The notes below the pieces were generated by a model that saw only the letters and a list, made by a program, of their open reading frames with translations, did not search any database and was not told where the DNA came from. This document shows, in pieces, positions 52,439-61,232 of a stretch of 64,000 nt of DNA. Each line of letters begins with the position of its first letter. Position 1 is the stretch's first letter. Origin of the DNA: Bradyrhizobium sp. AZCC 1721 (GTDB taxonomy: Bacteria > Pseudomonadota > Alphaproteobacteria > Rhizobiales > Xanthobacteraceae); contig NZ_JAZHSB010000001.1 in the NCBI RefSeq assembly GCF_036924715.1, positions 5,633,001 to 5,697,000 of the forward strand, given 5' to 3'. Both the position numbers and the translations under genes were made by a program.

Positions 52439-53344
52439 CTAGAACCCGAATTTGGCCCAAATTGCCCGGGTCTCCAGCGCCGAAATCAGGTCATCCGGCA
52501 ATCCCCCGATACCGTCGGCCAGCGAACCCGCGCCCGGTGATCTCCGGCCCAACAGCCCGGCCAGCATTCCGCTTGCCGGCGCGATAAGGGGCGTCAGCAC
52601 TTTGTCACCATAGCGCTCGCGCAGCGTCGAGCGGAGATCGCCGATCTTGTCCGCAAGGCCGAGCGACACCGATCTCTCGCCCGCCCAGTATTCGCCGGTG
52701 AACAGGACGTCGTCGGCCCCCTTGAGGCGTGCACCGCGGCTGCCTTTGACCAGCGCGATGAAGATGGCGTGGATCTCGCGCTGAAGCGTCTTCAGGCGGG
52801 CGACGTCATCCGGGTCTTCGGGCAAGAAGGGGTCCAGCATCGCCTTGTGCTCGCCTGCCGTGTAAAGCCGCCGCTCGACACCAATCCTCTTGATCAAGTC
52901 CTGAAAGCCGAAACTGCCGCCGACCACACCGATCGAGCCGAGGATCGAGGACGGATCGCAGAATATCTCGTCGCCCGCGCAGGCGATCATGTAGCCGCCG
53001 GATGCCGCGACGTCCTCGACGAACACCAGCACCGGCAGTTTCTTTTCCGCAGCAAGCTGCCTGATCCGCAAATAGATCTGTCGCGATTGCACCGGCGAGC
53101 CGCCGGGCGAATTGATCACCAGCGCCACCGCCTTGGCGTGTCGGGTGGCGAACGCGCGTTCGAGCGTTTTGGCGATGCCGGCCAGCGTCAGGCCCGGCCG
53201 CAATGGCGTCACCGCACCGATGACGCCCGACAGGCGAACCACCGGAACGACCGGGACGTCGCGCCGGAATTTTGCCGGAATGAATCGTTTCATCCTGTCA
53301 ATGAGGCCCGGCAATCCCGTGCGATCACTTAATTGTTCACTCAT
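52439..53344 (-). CDS. S49-family serine peptidase (SppA/SohB-like)
   Basis: 301 residues, the short SppA form with one catalytic domain. VALVINSPGGSPVQS provides the oxyanion loop, VEDVAASGGYMIAC the nucleophile Ser, and YTAGEHKAMLDPF the general base Lys. There is no obvious N-terminal membrane helix, unlike classical SppA, so its place in the cell is uncertain; SppA enzymes degrade leftover signal peptides. It begins with ATG 53344 and is transcribed toward glyQ. Confidence 0.92.
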   Translation of the reverse strand: MSEQLSDRTGLPGLIDRMKRFIPAKFRRDVPVVPVVRLSGVIGAVTPLRPGLTLAGIAKTLERAFATRHAKAVALVINSPGGSPVQSRQIYLRIRQLAAEKKLPVLVFVEDVAASGGYMIACAGDEIFCDPSSILGSIGVVGGSFGFQDLIKRIGVERRLYTAGEHKAMLDPFLPEDPDDVARLKTLQREIHAIFIALVKGSRGARLKGADDVLFTGEYWAGERSVSLGLADKIGDLRSTLRERYGDKVLTPLIAPASGMLAGLLGRRSPGAGSLADGIGGLPDDLISALETRAIWAKFGF

Positions 53345-53466
53345 GCCGTTACCTCGAATTAACCATTTTTTATCACACCAATGTCATTGGAAAGGCCGGA
53401 ACGCCTTTTGGCAGGACGCCTTTTGCATCGCAGACGAGAGACTGCAATGGCGCAGCGGAGACTGAC

Positions 53467-53565
53467 ATGAAAATCTACCTGCTGATAATGCTCATCGGCA
53501 GCCTTCTGACCGCGATTCACTTTACGTCGGCGCCCAAACAACAGTCCGAGACGCTTCCGCAATAG
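53467..53565 (+). CDS. Putative 32-residue membrane peptide
   Basis: ATG 53467 with GCGGAGACTGAC upstream encodes MKIYLLIMLIGSLLTAIHFT and a short polar tail ending at TAG 53563. It is a single hydrophobic helix with one Lys in front, like a small membrane protein. The evidence is the ribosome site and the plausible helix only; no family is recognised. Confidence 0.4.
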   Translation: MKIYLLIMLIGSLLTAIHFTSAPKQQSETLPQ

Positions 53566-53592
53566 CGAGTAATTGGGAGTTGCGGGCCGACT

Positions 53593-54354
53593 TTACAGGT
53601 TCGCCAACGGCAAGGTTCCCTTCCCGGCCAGAATCTCCTGCCCCCTTTTATGGGGCTGACCTTGCTCGTCATTGAGCATCAGGGCGGGATGGATTTGCGT
53701 CGGCGCCCGCCCACCCTTGGTGGCGCGAACCAGGATGCGATTGGCAGGCCCCCGTGCGTCACCGTGAACCGGCAGCACCTGCAGGCTCCCGAAACCGTGA
53801 TCGAGCGCCGAGAGCACTTCGGCGATTCCATCGGCACGCCAGATCAGCGTCAGTGCTCCCTTCGATTTGAGAATGCGCCGCGCCGCGTGAATCCATTTCG
53901 AGAGCGTCGTTGCGGTCGCCATATGCGCGGTCCCGCGTGCCGTGTCCGGCGAGACGCGATGCCGCGCCGGGTCGTTGAAGGGCGGATTCATCAGCACCGC
54001 ATCGACGCTGTCAGGAAGGAGTCCGGCAGCGGCAAAGGCCGTAGCATCGGCCTCCACGTCAAGCACGATCACGTCGGCTCGAATCGCATTCGCCTCCGCA
54101 TTGGCGCGCGCAAGGCCCGCCAGCACAGCATCGATCTCGACCAGAACCAGATCGATGCCGGCCACGCGCCTGGCAACCGCAAGCCCCGCGACGCCGACGC
54201 CGGCGCCGAGATCGGCCACGCGGTCACCCGGACGGGCTGCCGTCGCTGCCGCCAGCAGCACTGCATCATGACCGGCGCGATGTCCCGATTTCAGTTGCTT
54301 CAAACGCAATTGCCCGCCGAGAAACGCATCCTCGGTGAGTTCGAGGTCAGTCAT
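53593..54354 (-). CDS. tRNA1(Val) (adenine37-N6)-methyltransferase-like protein
   Basis: 253 residues from ATG 54354 (MTDLELTEDAFLGGQL). SAM motif I is VADLGAGVGVAGLAVA and the adenine-N6 motif IV is NPPF, as in TrmN6/YfiC; GGQLRLKQLKSGHRAGHDAV at the N-terminus is also typical of that group. It would methylate A37 of tRNA-Val or a related target. The N-terminus overlaps the end of the DUF2007 gene by eight bases. Confidence 0.85.
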   Translation of the reverse strand: MTDLELTEDAFLGGQLRLKQLKSGHRAGHDAVLLAAATAARPGDRVADLGAGVGVAGLAVARRVAGIDLVLVEIDAVLAGLARANAEANAIRADVIVLDVEADATAFAAAGLLPDSVDAVLMNPPFNDPARHRVSPDTARGTAHMATATTLSKWIHAARRILKSKGALTLIWRADGIAEVLSALDHGFGSLQVLPVHGDARGPANRILVRATKGGRAPTQIHPALMLNDEQGQPHKRGQEILAGKGTLPLANL

Positions 54355-54574
54355 CGGGGCGCAATTCGTGAGCCAGACCCGCCTCGGCCAGCAACTGGCG
54401 GGCTGCGCGATTGTCGTCCTCATGAACCAGGATGCGGCGTGGCAGGATGCCGAGCGATCCCTCGATGACGCTCATGTTCTGGTCCAGCACCAGATGATGG
54501 ATATTGGCGCCGTCGAGCAGCGCGCCGATCGCAGAAACCAGCACGATATCGTTGGTCCTGACCAATTCCCGCAA
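54347..54574 (-). CDS. DUF2007 small protein
   Basis: 75 residues from TTG 54574, which has GGAGAACACCAC in front. The longer open frame upstream runs into the divergent polyprenyl synthase gene and is rejected. The sequence ELVRTNDIVLVSAIGALLDG followed by LDQNMSVIEGSLG and a final helix fits DUF2007, a putative signal-transducing fold whose role is not known. The gene overlaps and precedes the TrmN6-like gene. Confidence 0.8.
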   Translation of the reverse strand: MRELVRTNDIVLVSAIGALLDGANIHHLVLDQNMSVIEGSLGILPRRILVHEDDNRAARQLLAEAGLAHELRPDD

Positions 54575-54707
54575 GTGGTGTTCTCCTTTTCGCCCCGATG
54601 CGACGACGGCACGGGGTCCGTCAACCGCTACGTGCCCTTGCCGCGATTGCCGGCACTTTCTATTGTAGAACAAGGATAGCGCGAATTGGCCAAAATTGGA
54701 GACCCAT

Positions 54708-55718
54708 GTGGCGGTTATTGTACCCTTCGAAAGCCCGTCGAACGCTTCGATAGATGCGCTGGTCGGGCTGGTCGCCGCCGACATGGAGCGGGTCAACGCC
54801 ACGATCCTGTCGCGCACGGGATCGGAAGTCACCATGATTCCGGAGGTCGCCAACCACCTGATCTCATCCGGCGGCAAACGTCTGCGCCCGATGCTGACGC
54901 TGGCGATGGCCCAGCTCTCCAACTATTCCGGGGACGGCCATATCAAGCTCGCCGCCGCGGTCGAGTTCATGCACACGGCAACCCTGCTGCACGACGACGT
55001 AGTCGACGAGAGCGAACTGCGCCGCGGCAAGCTGTCGGCGCGGATGCTGTGGGGCAATGAGGCCAGCGTGCTGGTCGGCGACTTCCTGCTCGGCCAGGCC
55101 TTTCGCATGATGGTCGAGGTCGGCTCGCTGCGTGCGCTCGACATTCTCTCCTCGGCTGCGGCCACCATCGCCGAAGGCGAAGTGATGCAGCTTGCGGCGG
55201 CCAAGAACACTGCGACCACCGAGGACGAATACCTCGCCGTGATCAGGGGCAAGACCGCCGAATTGTTCGCCGCCGCCTGCGAAGTCGGACCCGTGATCGC
55301 CAACCGCCCGAAGGCCGAGCAGACCGCATGCCGCTCGGTCGGCATGAATCTCGGCATCGCATTCCAGCTCGTCGACGACGTGCTGGACTATGGCGGCAAG
55401 GCCGCGAAACTCGGCAAGAACATCGGCGACGATTTCCGCGAAGGCAAGATCACGCTGCCGGTGGTGCTGGCGTTCCGCCGCGGCAATGACAGCGAGCGGA
55501 AGTTCTGGATCAAGGCATTGGAGCGTGGCGAGATCGGCGACAGCGACCTCGATCATGCCATCGGCCTGATGACCAAGCACCGCGCGCTGGAGGACACGAT
55601 CAGCCGCGCCCAGCACTACGGCGCAATGGCCGTCGACGCGCTCGCGCTATTCCCGGCCTCGCCGATGAAAACCGCACTCGAACAGGTCGTGGCGTTCTGT
55701 CTGGCGAGGTCACATTGA
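54708..55718 (+). CDS. ispB: Polyprenyl diphosphate synthase (octaprenyl/decaprenyl type)
   Basis: 336 residues from GTG 54708, preceded by TTGGAGACCCAT; the TTG at 54696 is less likely. The first Asp-rich motif is LLHDDVVDESELRRG and the second FQLVDDVLDYGG; GGKRLRP binds IPP. These long-chain trans-prenyl synthases make the side chain of ubiquinone, decaprenyl in most Rhizobiales, though chain length is not read from the motif. Transcribed divergently from the DUF2007 gene. Confidence 0.93.
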   Translation: MAVIVPFESPSNASIDALVGLVAADMERVNATILSRTGSEVTMIPEVANHLISSGGKRLRPMLTLAMAQLSNYSGDGHIKLAAAVEFMHTATLLHDDVVDESELRRGKLSARMLWGNEASVLVGDFLLGQAFRMMVEVGSLRALDILSSAAATIAEGEVMQLAAAKNTATTEDEYLAVIRGKTAELFAAACEVGPVIANRPKAEQTACRSVGMNLGIAFQLVDDVLDYGGKAAKLGKNIGDDFREGKITLPVVLAFRRGNDSERKFWIKALERGEIGDSDLDHAIGLMTKHRALEDTISRAQHYGAMAVDALALFPASPMKTALEQVVAFCLARSH

Positions 55719-55727
55719 TTCCGCTTC

Positions 55728-55832
55728 CGTCATACCCCGCGAAGGCGGGGTATCCAGTACGCCGCGGCCTATCGATTCAATCACTGATGTCTCTGGAATA
55801 CTGGATCACCCGCCTTCGCGGGTGATGACAGC
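55728..55832. repeat. Inverted repeat, family G (GTCATACCCCGCGAAGGCGG...)
   Basis: CCCCGCGAAGGCGGGGTATC (from about 55735) returns inverted as GGATCACCCGCCTTCGCGGG (from about 55803). Each arm also has its own small hairpin. It lies between the polyprenyl synthase and LysE genes. Confidence 0.8.
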
Positions 55833-55861
55833 GCTCTACCCATCCTACGAGAGAGATCGCA

Positions 55862-56491
55862 TTGAACAGCACCAACTTCACGTTGTTCCTCTTGGCCGCG
55901 CTCGTCATCGCCGCCGTCCCCGGTCCAGGAATCTTTTACGTCGCCGCACGGACGCTGTCGGGCGGCAAGAGCGCCGGTATCGCTTCGACGTTCGGGACTG
56001 CGCTTGGCGGCTTGGTGCATGTGGTCGCGGGCGGGCTTGGGGTCTCGGCGCTCATCCTGGCCAGCGCTGAGCTGTTCACCGCGCTCAAATTCGCCGGCGC
56101 AATCTATCTCGTGTGGCTCGGCATCAAGACGTTTCGCGAAGCGCGCGATCTGCTGCCGCAACAAGCCGTCGCGGTCGGTACAGAGCGGGCGTTTCGGGAA
56201 GGCGTGCTGGTCGAAGCCTTGAACCCGAAGACCGCGGCGTTCTTCCTGGCCTTCATTCCGCAATTCCTCGACCCGGCCGGCAGCTATCCGGCGCTCCAGT
56301 TCATGGCGCTGGGCCTGATCTCGGTCGCGCTGAACACGCTTGTCGATATCATCGTGGTAATGATGGCCGCGACGGCGCGCAGTGGTCTCACGCGCAGGCC
56401 GAACTTGCTTCAACGATTGCGACAGGGCTCGGGGCTGTTCATCGCGGGCCTCGGTGTTTCGCTGGCGCTGGCGCGGCGGCCTGCGAGCTAA
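55862..56491 (+). CDS. LysE/RhtB-family amino acid exporter
   Basis: 209 residues starting at TTG 55862 after GAGAGAGAT. Six hydrophobic helices; the N-terminal VIAAVPGPGIFYVAARTLSG and the middle EALNPKTAAFFLAFIPQF are family signatures of RhtB/LysE carriers that expel amino acids or derivatives. The 3' end overlaps the end of ispE on the other strand by four bases. Confidence 0.9.
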   Translation: MNSTNFTLFLLAALVIAAVPGPGIFYVAARTLSGGKSAGIASTFGTALGGLVHVVAGGLGVSALILASAELFTALKFAGAIYLVWLGIKTFREARDLLPQQAVAVGTERAFREGVLVEALNPKTAAFFLAFIPQFLDPAGSYPALQFMALGLISVALNTLVDIIVVMMAATARSGLTRRPNLLQRLRQGSGLFIAGLGVSLALARRPAS

Positions 56492-57372
56492 CTCAGCGTT
56501 CCCGCATGCACCCACCATCCGGGGTGATCGCGCCGGATCTGCTCTGCCGCGCGTCCGGCTTCGACGGTGTTCTCGTAGATCGCAAAGCAGGTGGCGCCGG
56601 AGCCGGACATCCGCGCCAGCCAGGCGCCGTTGGTCGCGTTGAGCGCTGCGATGACGTCGCCGATCACGGGCTGGACACGCATGGCGGGCGCTTCCAGATC
56701 GTTGGAGCTGGCGGCGAGCGCTTCGACCCAGTCTTCCAGCGACGCCTTCTCGTCCGGCCAGCGGTCCCGCAGCAGCACGTCGGTGACACCGACCAGCAAT
56801 TCGCCGCTGCGCAGGCCCAGCGCATTGAAAACGTCGCGGGTCGCGACGGCAACGCCGGGGTTGACCATCACGCACGGCATTTTCGGCAGACTGAGCGGCT
56901 GCAGCGTTTCGCCGACGCCGGTCATGACGCAGCCGCGTGAGTTAACGCAGACCGGCACGTCGGCGCCGGTCAGTTGCGCGACCTCGACGATGCGGGGATC
57001 GTCGAGCGCGAGCCCGTTCAACTGTGCAAGCAACCGCAGCGCCGCCGCGGCATCGGCCGAACCGCCGCCGATACCGGCCGCGACCGGCAAGACCTTGTCG
57101 AGCGTAAAGCTGCCGGCTTTCATATCCGGTACGCGCTCGGCCAAGAGGCGCGCGGCCTTGAGCACCAGATTGTCCGAGGTCTCGCCGCAGGCCTGCGCCA
57201 GCGGTCCCGACATCTTCAAATCCAGATCCGCACCCGGCGTCAGCGTCAGTCGGTCGGCGCAGTCGGCGAACGCCACCACGCTTTCGAGATCATGGTAGCC
57301 GTCGGCACGGCGGCCATTCACCCGCAAGGTCAGGTTGACCTTGGCGCGCGCCTTGTCACTCAACAGCGGCAT
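56488..57372 (-). CDS. ispE: 4-diphosphocytidyl-2-C-methyl-D-erythritol kinase
   Basis: 294 residues, a GHMP kinase. KARAKVNLTLRVNGRRADGYH near the N-terminus and the ATP loop LPVAAGIGGGSADAAAAL are diagnostic; the C-terminal ARMSGSGATCF is the third motif. It phosphorylates CDP-methylerythritol in the MEP isoprenoid pathway, which feeds the polyprenyl synthase encoded nearby. It follows the TPR gene by 27 bases on the same strand. Confidence 0.96.
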   Translation of the reverse strand: MPLLSDKARAKVNLTLRVNGRRADGYHDLESVVAFADCADRLTLTPGADLDLKMSGPLAQACGETSDNLVLKAARLLAERVPDMKAGSFTLDKVLPVAAGIGGGSADAAAALRLLAQLNGLALDDPRIVEVAQLTGADVPVCVNSRGCVMTGVGETLQPLSLPKMPCVMVNPGVAVATRDVFNALGLRSGELLVGVTDVLLRDRWPDEKASLEDWVEALAASSNDLEAPAMRVQPVIGDVIAALNATNGAWLARMSGSGATCFAIYENTVEAGRAAEQIRRDHPGWWVHAGTLS

Positions 57373-57399
57373 TGCCGAACAGCCCCCAAAGTCCTTGCC

Positions 57400-59181
57400 T
57401 CAGCCACCCCTGCCGTCTTCTTTCTTCTTGTCGGCGGAAGCCGCAGAGGAAGTGTCTTCGGGCAGGCCGTTGGCAATCTTGGCTTCGATCTTCGGCAATT
57501 CCTCCGCCTCGGGCTTGAGGTCGCGGGCATGGGCCCACTGGAATTTGGCTTCCAGCGTCCGCCCGACGCGCCAATAGGCATCGCCGAGATGGTCATTGAT
57601 GGTCGGATCCTCCGGCTTGAGGTCGATCGCACGCTCGAGATGCTTTACCGCGTCTTCAAAATTGCCGATCCGGTAAAACGCCCAGCCCAACGAATCCACG
57701 ATGTAGCCGTCATCGGGGCGCTGGTCGACGGCGCGCCGGATCATCTTCATGCCTTCGTCGAGGTTGATGCCCTGGTCGATCCAGGAATAGCCGAGATAGT
57801 TCAGGACATGCGGTTGCTCGGGCTGCAGCTCCAGCGCCTTGCGCATGTCGGCCTCGGCCTTGCTCCACTGCTTGGAACGTTCCTCGCAAATGCCGCGATA
57901 GTAATAAGTGACCCAGGTGTTCTTGTCCGTCACCCCGGGCATCGCGTCGATCGCCAGCGTATAGGTATTGGCGCAATCGCTGAACTTCTTGCGGCCGCGC
58001 TCGATGTTGCCGAGCGCCATGATGGCTTCGATGTCCTTCGGCGCGTCCGCGGTGACGCCTTTCAGGATCTTGATCGCCTCTTCGCTGCGGTCGGCGGCGT
58101 CGAGATTGGTGGCGAGCTGGATCTGCGCATTGCGCTTGAGCGGCGAACTGGCCGGCATGCGCTCGTAGACCTTGATCGCCATCTGCGGCTTCTTCACGGA
58201 CTCGTAGAGATCGGCGAGCGACAACAGCGCCAGCGGATGATTGGGCTGCAGGTAGAGCGCGAGCTGCAGATAGACCAGCGCCAGATCCTCGCCGCCGCGG
58301 CGTGTCAGCGTGGCGCCGATTCCGTACAGCGCCTCGGCCGCGCCGGCCTGCGCCGAATCGACCAGCGCCGACATCTTCTTGCCGGCCCGGGTCTCGCGCA
58401 GGCCTTCCTGCACCAGCGGATGCCGCGGCAACTTCTTGTCGAACGCTTCGTAAATGCCGGCCGCCGCCGCGCCATCCTTGTTGCGAGACAGCCAGCGCGC
58501 ATAGGCGTCGGACACGCGCAGCATTGAATCGTCGAGTTTGTAGGCGCGCTCGAACCGCGTGCCGGCGTCCTTGTCCTTGCCAGAGATCTCCAGGATCATG
58601 CCGGTGTGGAGATCCTTGAAGATCGGATACCATTCAGGTCCGGTCAGCTTGTCGATATTGGCAACCGCGGTCTTGGCATCGCCCGCGCCGTAGCTCGCCC
58701 ATCCCGACAACAGCGTCGCCACCAGGTCGGTGATCGGTCCGCGGATCGACTGGTTGATGTTGAGCTGCGCGGCCGCATATTTCTTCTGCTTGAGGTCGCG
58801 GACGCCGACCACCAGCCGCGCGACGCGGTTCGCCTTGTCCATCGTCAGGATGCGATCGGCGAGCTTGACCGCTTCATCGATGTCGCCATCGGCGAGCGAA
58901 GAGATGAAGGCGCGATCCAGGAGTTCGTTGTTCTTCGGATCGGTGCGCAGCGCGGAGCGATAGAATGCCGCAGCCGAGGCCGCATCGCGCTCGACGCTGG
59001 CATGGCGCGCGGCGAGATAGCTGCCTGCCGTCGTCAGCGACTTCAGATCGGATTTGGTGGGGAATTGCGCGGCGTTGTCGGCCGTATGTTCGGGCGTCTG
59101 GGCCCAGGCCACGCCAGGCGCGGCCAGGCTAGCAACAGTAATTGCGGCGATGGTCCAACGATTCATACGAGTGGAAAGCAT
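57400..59181 (-). CDS. Exported tetratricopeptide repeat protein
   Basis: 593 residues from ATG 59181 (MLSTRMNRW) with a signal peptide ending near GVAWAQ; ATG 59166 is possible, the frame to 59271 is not. At least ten TPR-like helix pairs are spread through residues 60-560, for example NYLGYSWIDQGINLDEGMKM and DGYIVDSLGWAFYRIGNFED. The C-terminus is Lys/Asp-rich. It is probably periplasmic or lipid-associated, with an envelope or scaffold role that cannot be specified. Next to ispE. Confidence 0.87.
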   Translation of the reverse strand: MLSTRMNRWTIAAITVASLAAPGVAWAQTPEHTADNAAQFPTKSDLKSLTTAGSYLAARHASVERDAASAAAFYRSALRTDPKNNELLDRAFISSLADGDIDEAVKLADRILTMDKANRVARLVVGVRDLKQKKYAAAQLNINQSIRGPITDLVATLLSGWASYGAGDAKTAVANIDKLTGPEWYPIFKDLHTGMILEISGKDKDAGTRFERAYKLDDSMLRVSDAYARWLSRNKDGAAAAGIYEAFDKKLPRHPLVQEGLRETRAGKKMSALVDSAQAGAAEALYGIGATLTRRGGEDLALVYLQLALYLQPNHPLALLSLADLYESVKKPQMAIKVYERMPASSPLKRNAQIQLATNLDAADRSEEAIKILKGVTADAPKDIEAIMALGNIERGRKKFSDCANTYTLAIDAMPGVTDKNTWVTYYYRGICEERSKQWSKAEADMRKALELQPEQPHVLNYLGYSWIDQGINLDEGMKMIRRAVDQRPDDGYIVDSLGWAFYRIGNFEDAVKHLERAIDLKPEDPTINDHLGDAYWRVGRTLEAKFQWAHARDLKPEAEELPKIEAKIANGLPEDTSSAASADKKKEDGRGG

Positions 59182-59446
59182 CACAGTTCGCCTAGCTCCA
59201 GGATGTATGGCGGGATCGTTACGATCGGTCTCGAATGCAAACCCAAGCGGCGGCATCTCAGCCTGCGACAATGCCGCTTTTGGCCTTCAACCGCAAGGAT
59301 ACGGGTTGGCGAATCGATTGGCAGATAGGCCCTTAGGGCTCCGATTTAGCCAGCCCAACCCGGAAACGCTTTTACTGTGGCGGTATCGTGGCCGGAGGCG
59401 GTATCACCCTCCTCCAACTCACGCAATCGTGGTCTATACGGCCTCT

Positions 59447-61105
59447 CTACATGCCCTGGTAATTCGGCCCACCGCCGCCTTCCGGCGGAACCCAGGTGAT
59501 ATTGCCGTTCGGGTCCTTCACGTCGCAGGTTTTGCAATGGACGCAGTTCTGGGCGTTGATCTGGAAGCGCGGACCTGAAGCCTCCTCGACCCATTCATAG
59601 ACGCCGGCCGGGCAATAGCGGTTCGACGGACCGGCATAGACATCGTGCTCGGATGCCTTCTGCAGGTTCATGTCGGCGACCTTGAGATGAACCGGCTGGT
59701 CCTCCTCATGGTTGGTGTTGGAGAGGAACACCGAGGACAACTTGTCGAAGGTGAGCTTGCCATCCGGCTTGGGGTAGGCGATCGGCACATGCGCCTTGGC
59801 CGGATCCAGCGTCTTGCGGTCGGACTTGGCGTGCGACTGGGTTCCGAACAGCGAGAAGCCCAGCGTGTTGCACCACATGTCGAAGCCGCCGAGCGCCACG
59901 CCGATGATGGTGCCGAATTTCGACCATAGTGGCTTGACGTTGCGGACCCGGTGCAGGTCTCGACCTACGGCGGAATCGCGCCAGGCGTTTTCGTATTCCA
60001 CCAGTTCGTCATTGGCGCGGCCGGCGCCGAGCGCCGCCGCAACATGTTCGGCCGCGAGCATGCCGCTGCCCATCGCGTTGTGCACGCCCTTGATGCGCGG
60101 CACGTTGACGAAGCCTGCCGCGCAGCCGATCAGCGCGCCGCCCGGGAAACTTAAGCGCGGCACCGACTGATAGCCGCCTTCGGTGATGGCGCGCGCGCCG
60201 TAGGAGATACGCTTGCCGCCTTCGAACACGGTTCGGATGGCGGGATGCGTCTTAAAGCGCTGGAATTCGTCGAATGGCGAGAGATACGGATCGTCGTAAT
60301 TGAGATGCACGACGAAACCGACCGCCACCTTGTTGTCGTCGTAATGGTAGAGGAACGAGCCGCCGCCGGTCTTGTTGTTGAGCGGCCAACCGAACGAATG
60401 CTGGATCAGGCCCTTCTGGTGCTTGGCGGGATCGATCTCCCAGACTTCCTTCAACCCGATGCCGAATTTCGGCGGCTCGCTTTTCGCGTCGAGCGAGAAT
60501 TTCGCGATCAGTTCCTTGCTCAGGCTGCCGCGCGCGCCTTCGGCGAACAGCGTGTATTTGCCGAGCAGTTCCATGCCGCGGGTATATGAATCCTTGTGGC
60601 TGCCGTCCCTGGCGATGCCCATGTCGCCGGTCGCGATGCCGCGCACCGCGCCGTTATCGTCATACAGCACCTCGGCCGCGGCAAAGCCGGGATAGATTTC
60701 GACGCCGAGCGCCTCGGCCTTCGGCGCCAGCCAGCGGCAGACATTGCCGAGCGAGCCGATATAGCAGTGATGATTGTTCATCAGCGGCGGCATTGCGAAG
60801 TTCGGCAGCCGGATCGCGCTGGTCGCGGTGGTCCAGTAGAAGCGGTCGTCCTTGACCTCCGTCTTCAGCGGGCAATCGGCGTCCTCACGCCAATCCGGAA
60901 TCAGCTTGTCGAGCGACACCGGGTCGATCACCGCGCCCGACAGGATGTGCGCGCCGACCTCGGAACCCTTCTCCACCACGACGATGCTGAGATCGGCATT
61001 GAGCTGCTTCAGCCGGATCGCCGCAGCGAGGCCAGACGGCCCGGCGCCGACGATCACGACGTCGAATTCCATGGATTCGCGGGGAGAAAGCTCTTCTGCA
61101 CTCAT
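59447..61105 (-). CDS. Electron transfer flavoprotein-ubiquinone oxidoreductase
   Basis: 552 residues. FAD-binding DVVIVGAGPSGLAAAIRLKQ at residues 14-33, the membrane-facing ubiquinone region with LNYDDPYLSPF, and the 4Fe-4S site in the C-terminal part: YCPAGVYEW followed by NCVHCKTCDVKDP. It passes electrons from ETF, collected from fatty-acid and amino-acid dehydrogenases, to ubiquinone at the inner membrane. The FAD dehydrogenase at 23513 could be an indirect donor (inference). Length fits the family. Confidence 0.97.
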   Translation of the reverse strand: MSAEELSPRESMEFDVVIVGAGPSGLAAAIRLKQLNADLSIVVVEKGSEVGAHILSGAVIDPVSLDKLIPDWREDADCPLKTEVKDDRFYWTTATSAIRLPNFAMPPLMNNHHCYIGSLGNVCRWLAPKAEALGVEIYPGFAAAEVLYDDNGAVRGIATGDMGIARDGSHKDSYTRGMELLGKYTLFAEGARGSLSKELIAKFSLDAKSEPPKFGIGLKEVWEIDPAKHQKGLIQHSFGWPLNNKTGGGSFLYHYDDNKVAVGFVVHLNYDDPYLSPFDEFQRFKTHPAIRTVFEGGKRISYGARAITEGGYQSVPRLSFPGGALIGCAAGFVNVPRIKGVHNAMGSGMLAAEHVAAALGAGRANDELVEYENAWRDSAVGRDLHRVRNVKPLWSKFGTIIGVALGGFDMWCNTLGFSLFGTQSHAKSDRKTLDPAKAHVPIAYPKPDGKLTFDKLSSVFLSNTNHEEDQPVHLKVADMNLQKASEHDVYAGPSNRYCPAGVYEWVEEASGPRFQINAQNCVHCKTCDVKDPNGNITWVPPEGGGGPNYQGM

Positions 61106-61232
61106 GATCTGATCTCAGCCCAATTGAGAACGGCTCTAAAGGCTCGTTGTTTCCGATTTTTGCGGGGAGGACAACCATGGAAATGCAATGCGAGGCGTTT
61201 CACGCCGGCGCGATCCATACTAGATTGGCATC

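Noticed and set aside
53378..53390. CCAATGTCATTGG palindrome upstream of the S49 peptidase gene
   Set aside because: Too short and single to call an operator; no second copy or known regulator pattern.
55781..56875. Minus-strand open frame of 364 codons
   Set aside because: Overlaps LysE antisense and ispE in a wrong frame; Arg-rich translation without motifs.
56974..58527. Plus-strand open frame of 517 codons
   Set aside because: Antisense of ispE and the TPR gene.
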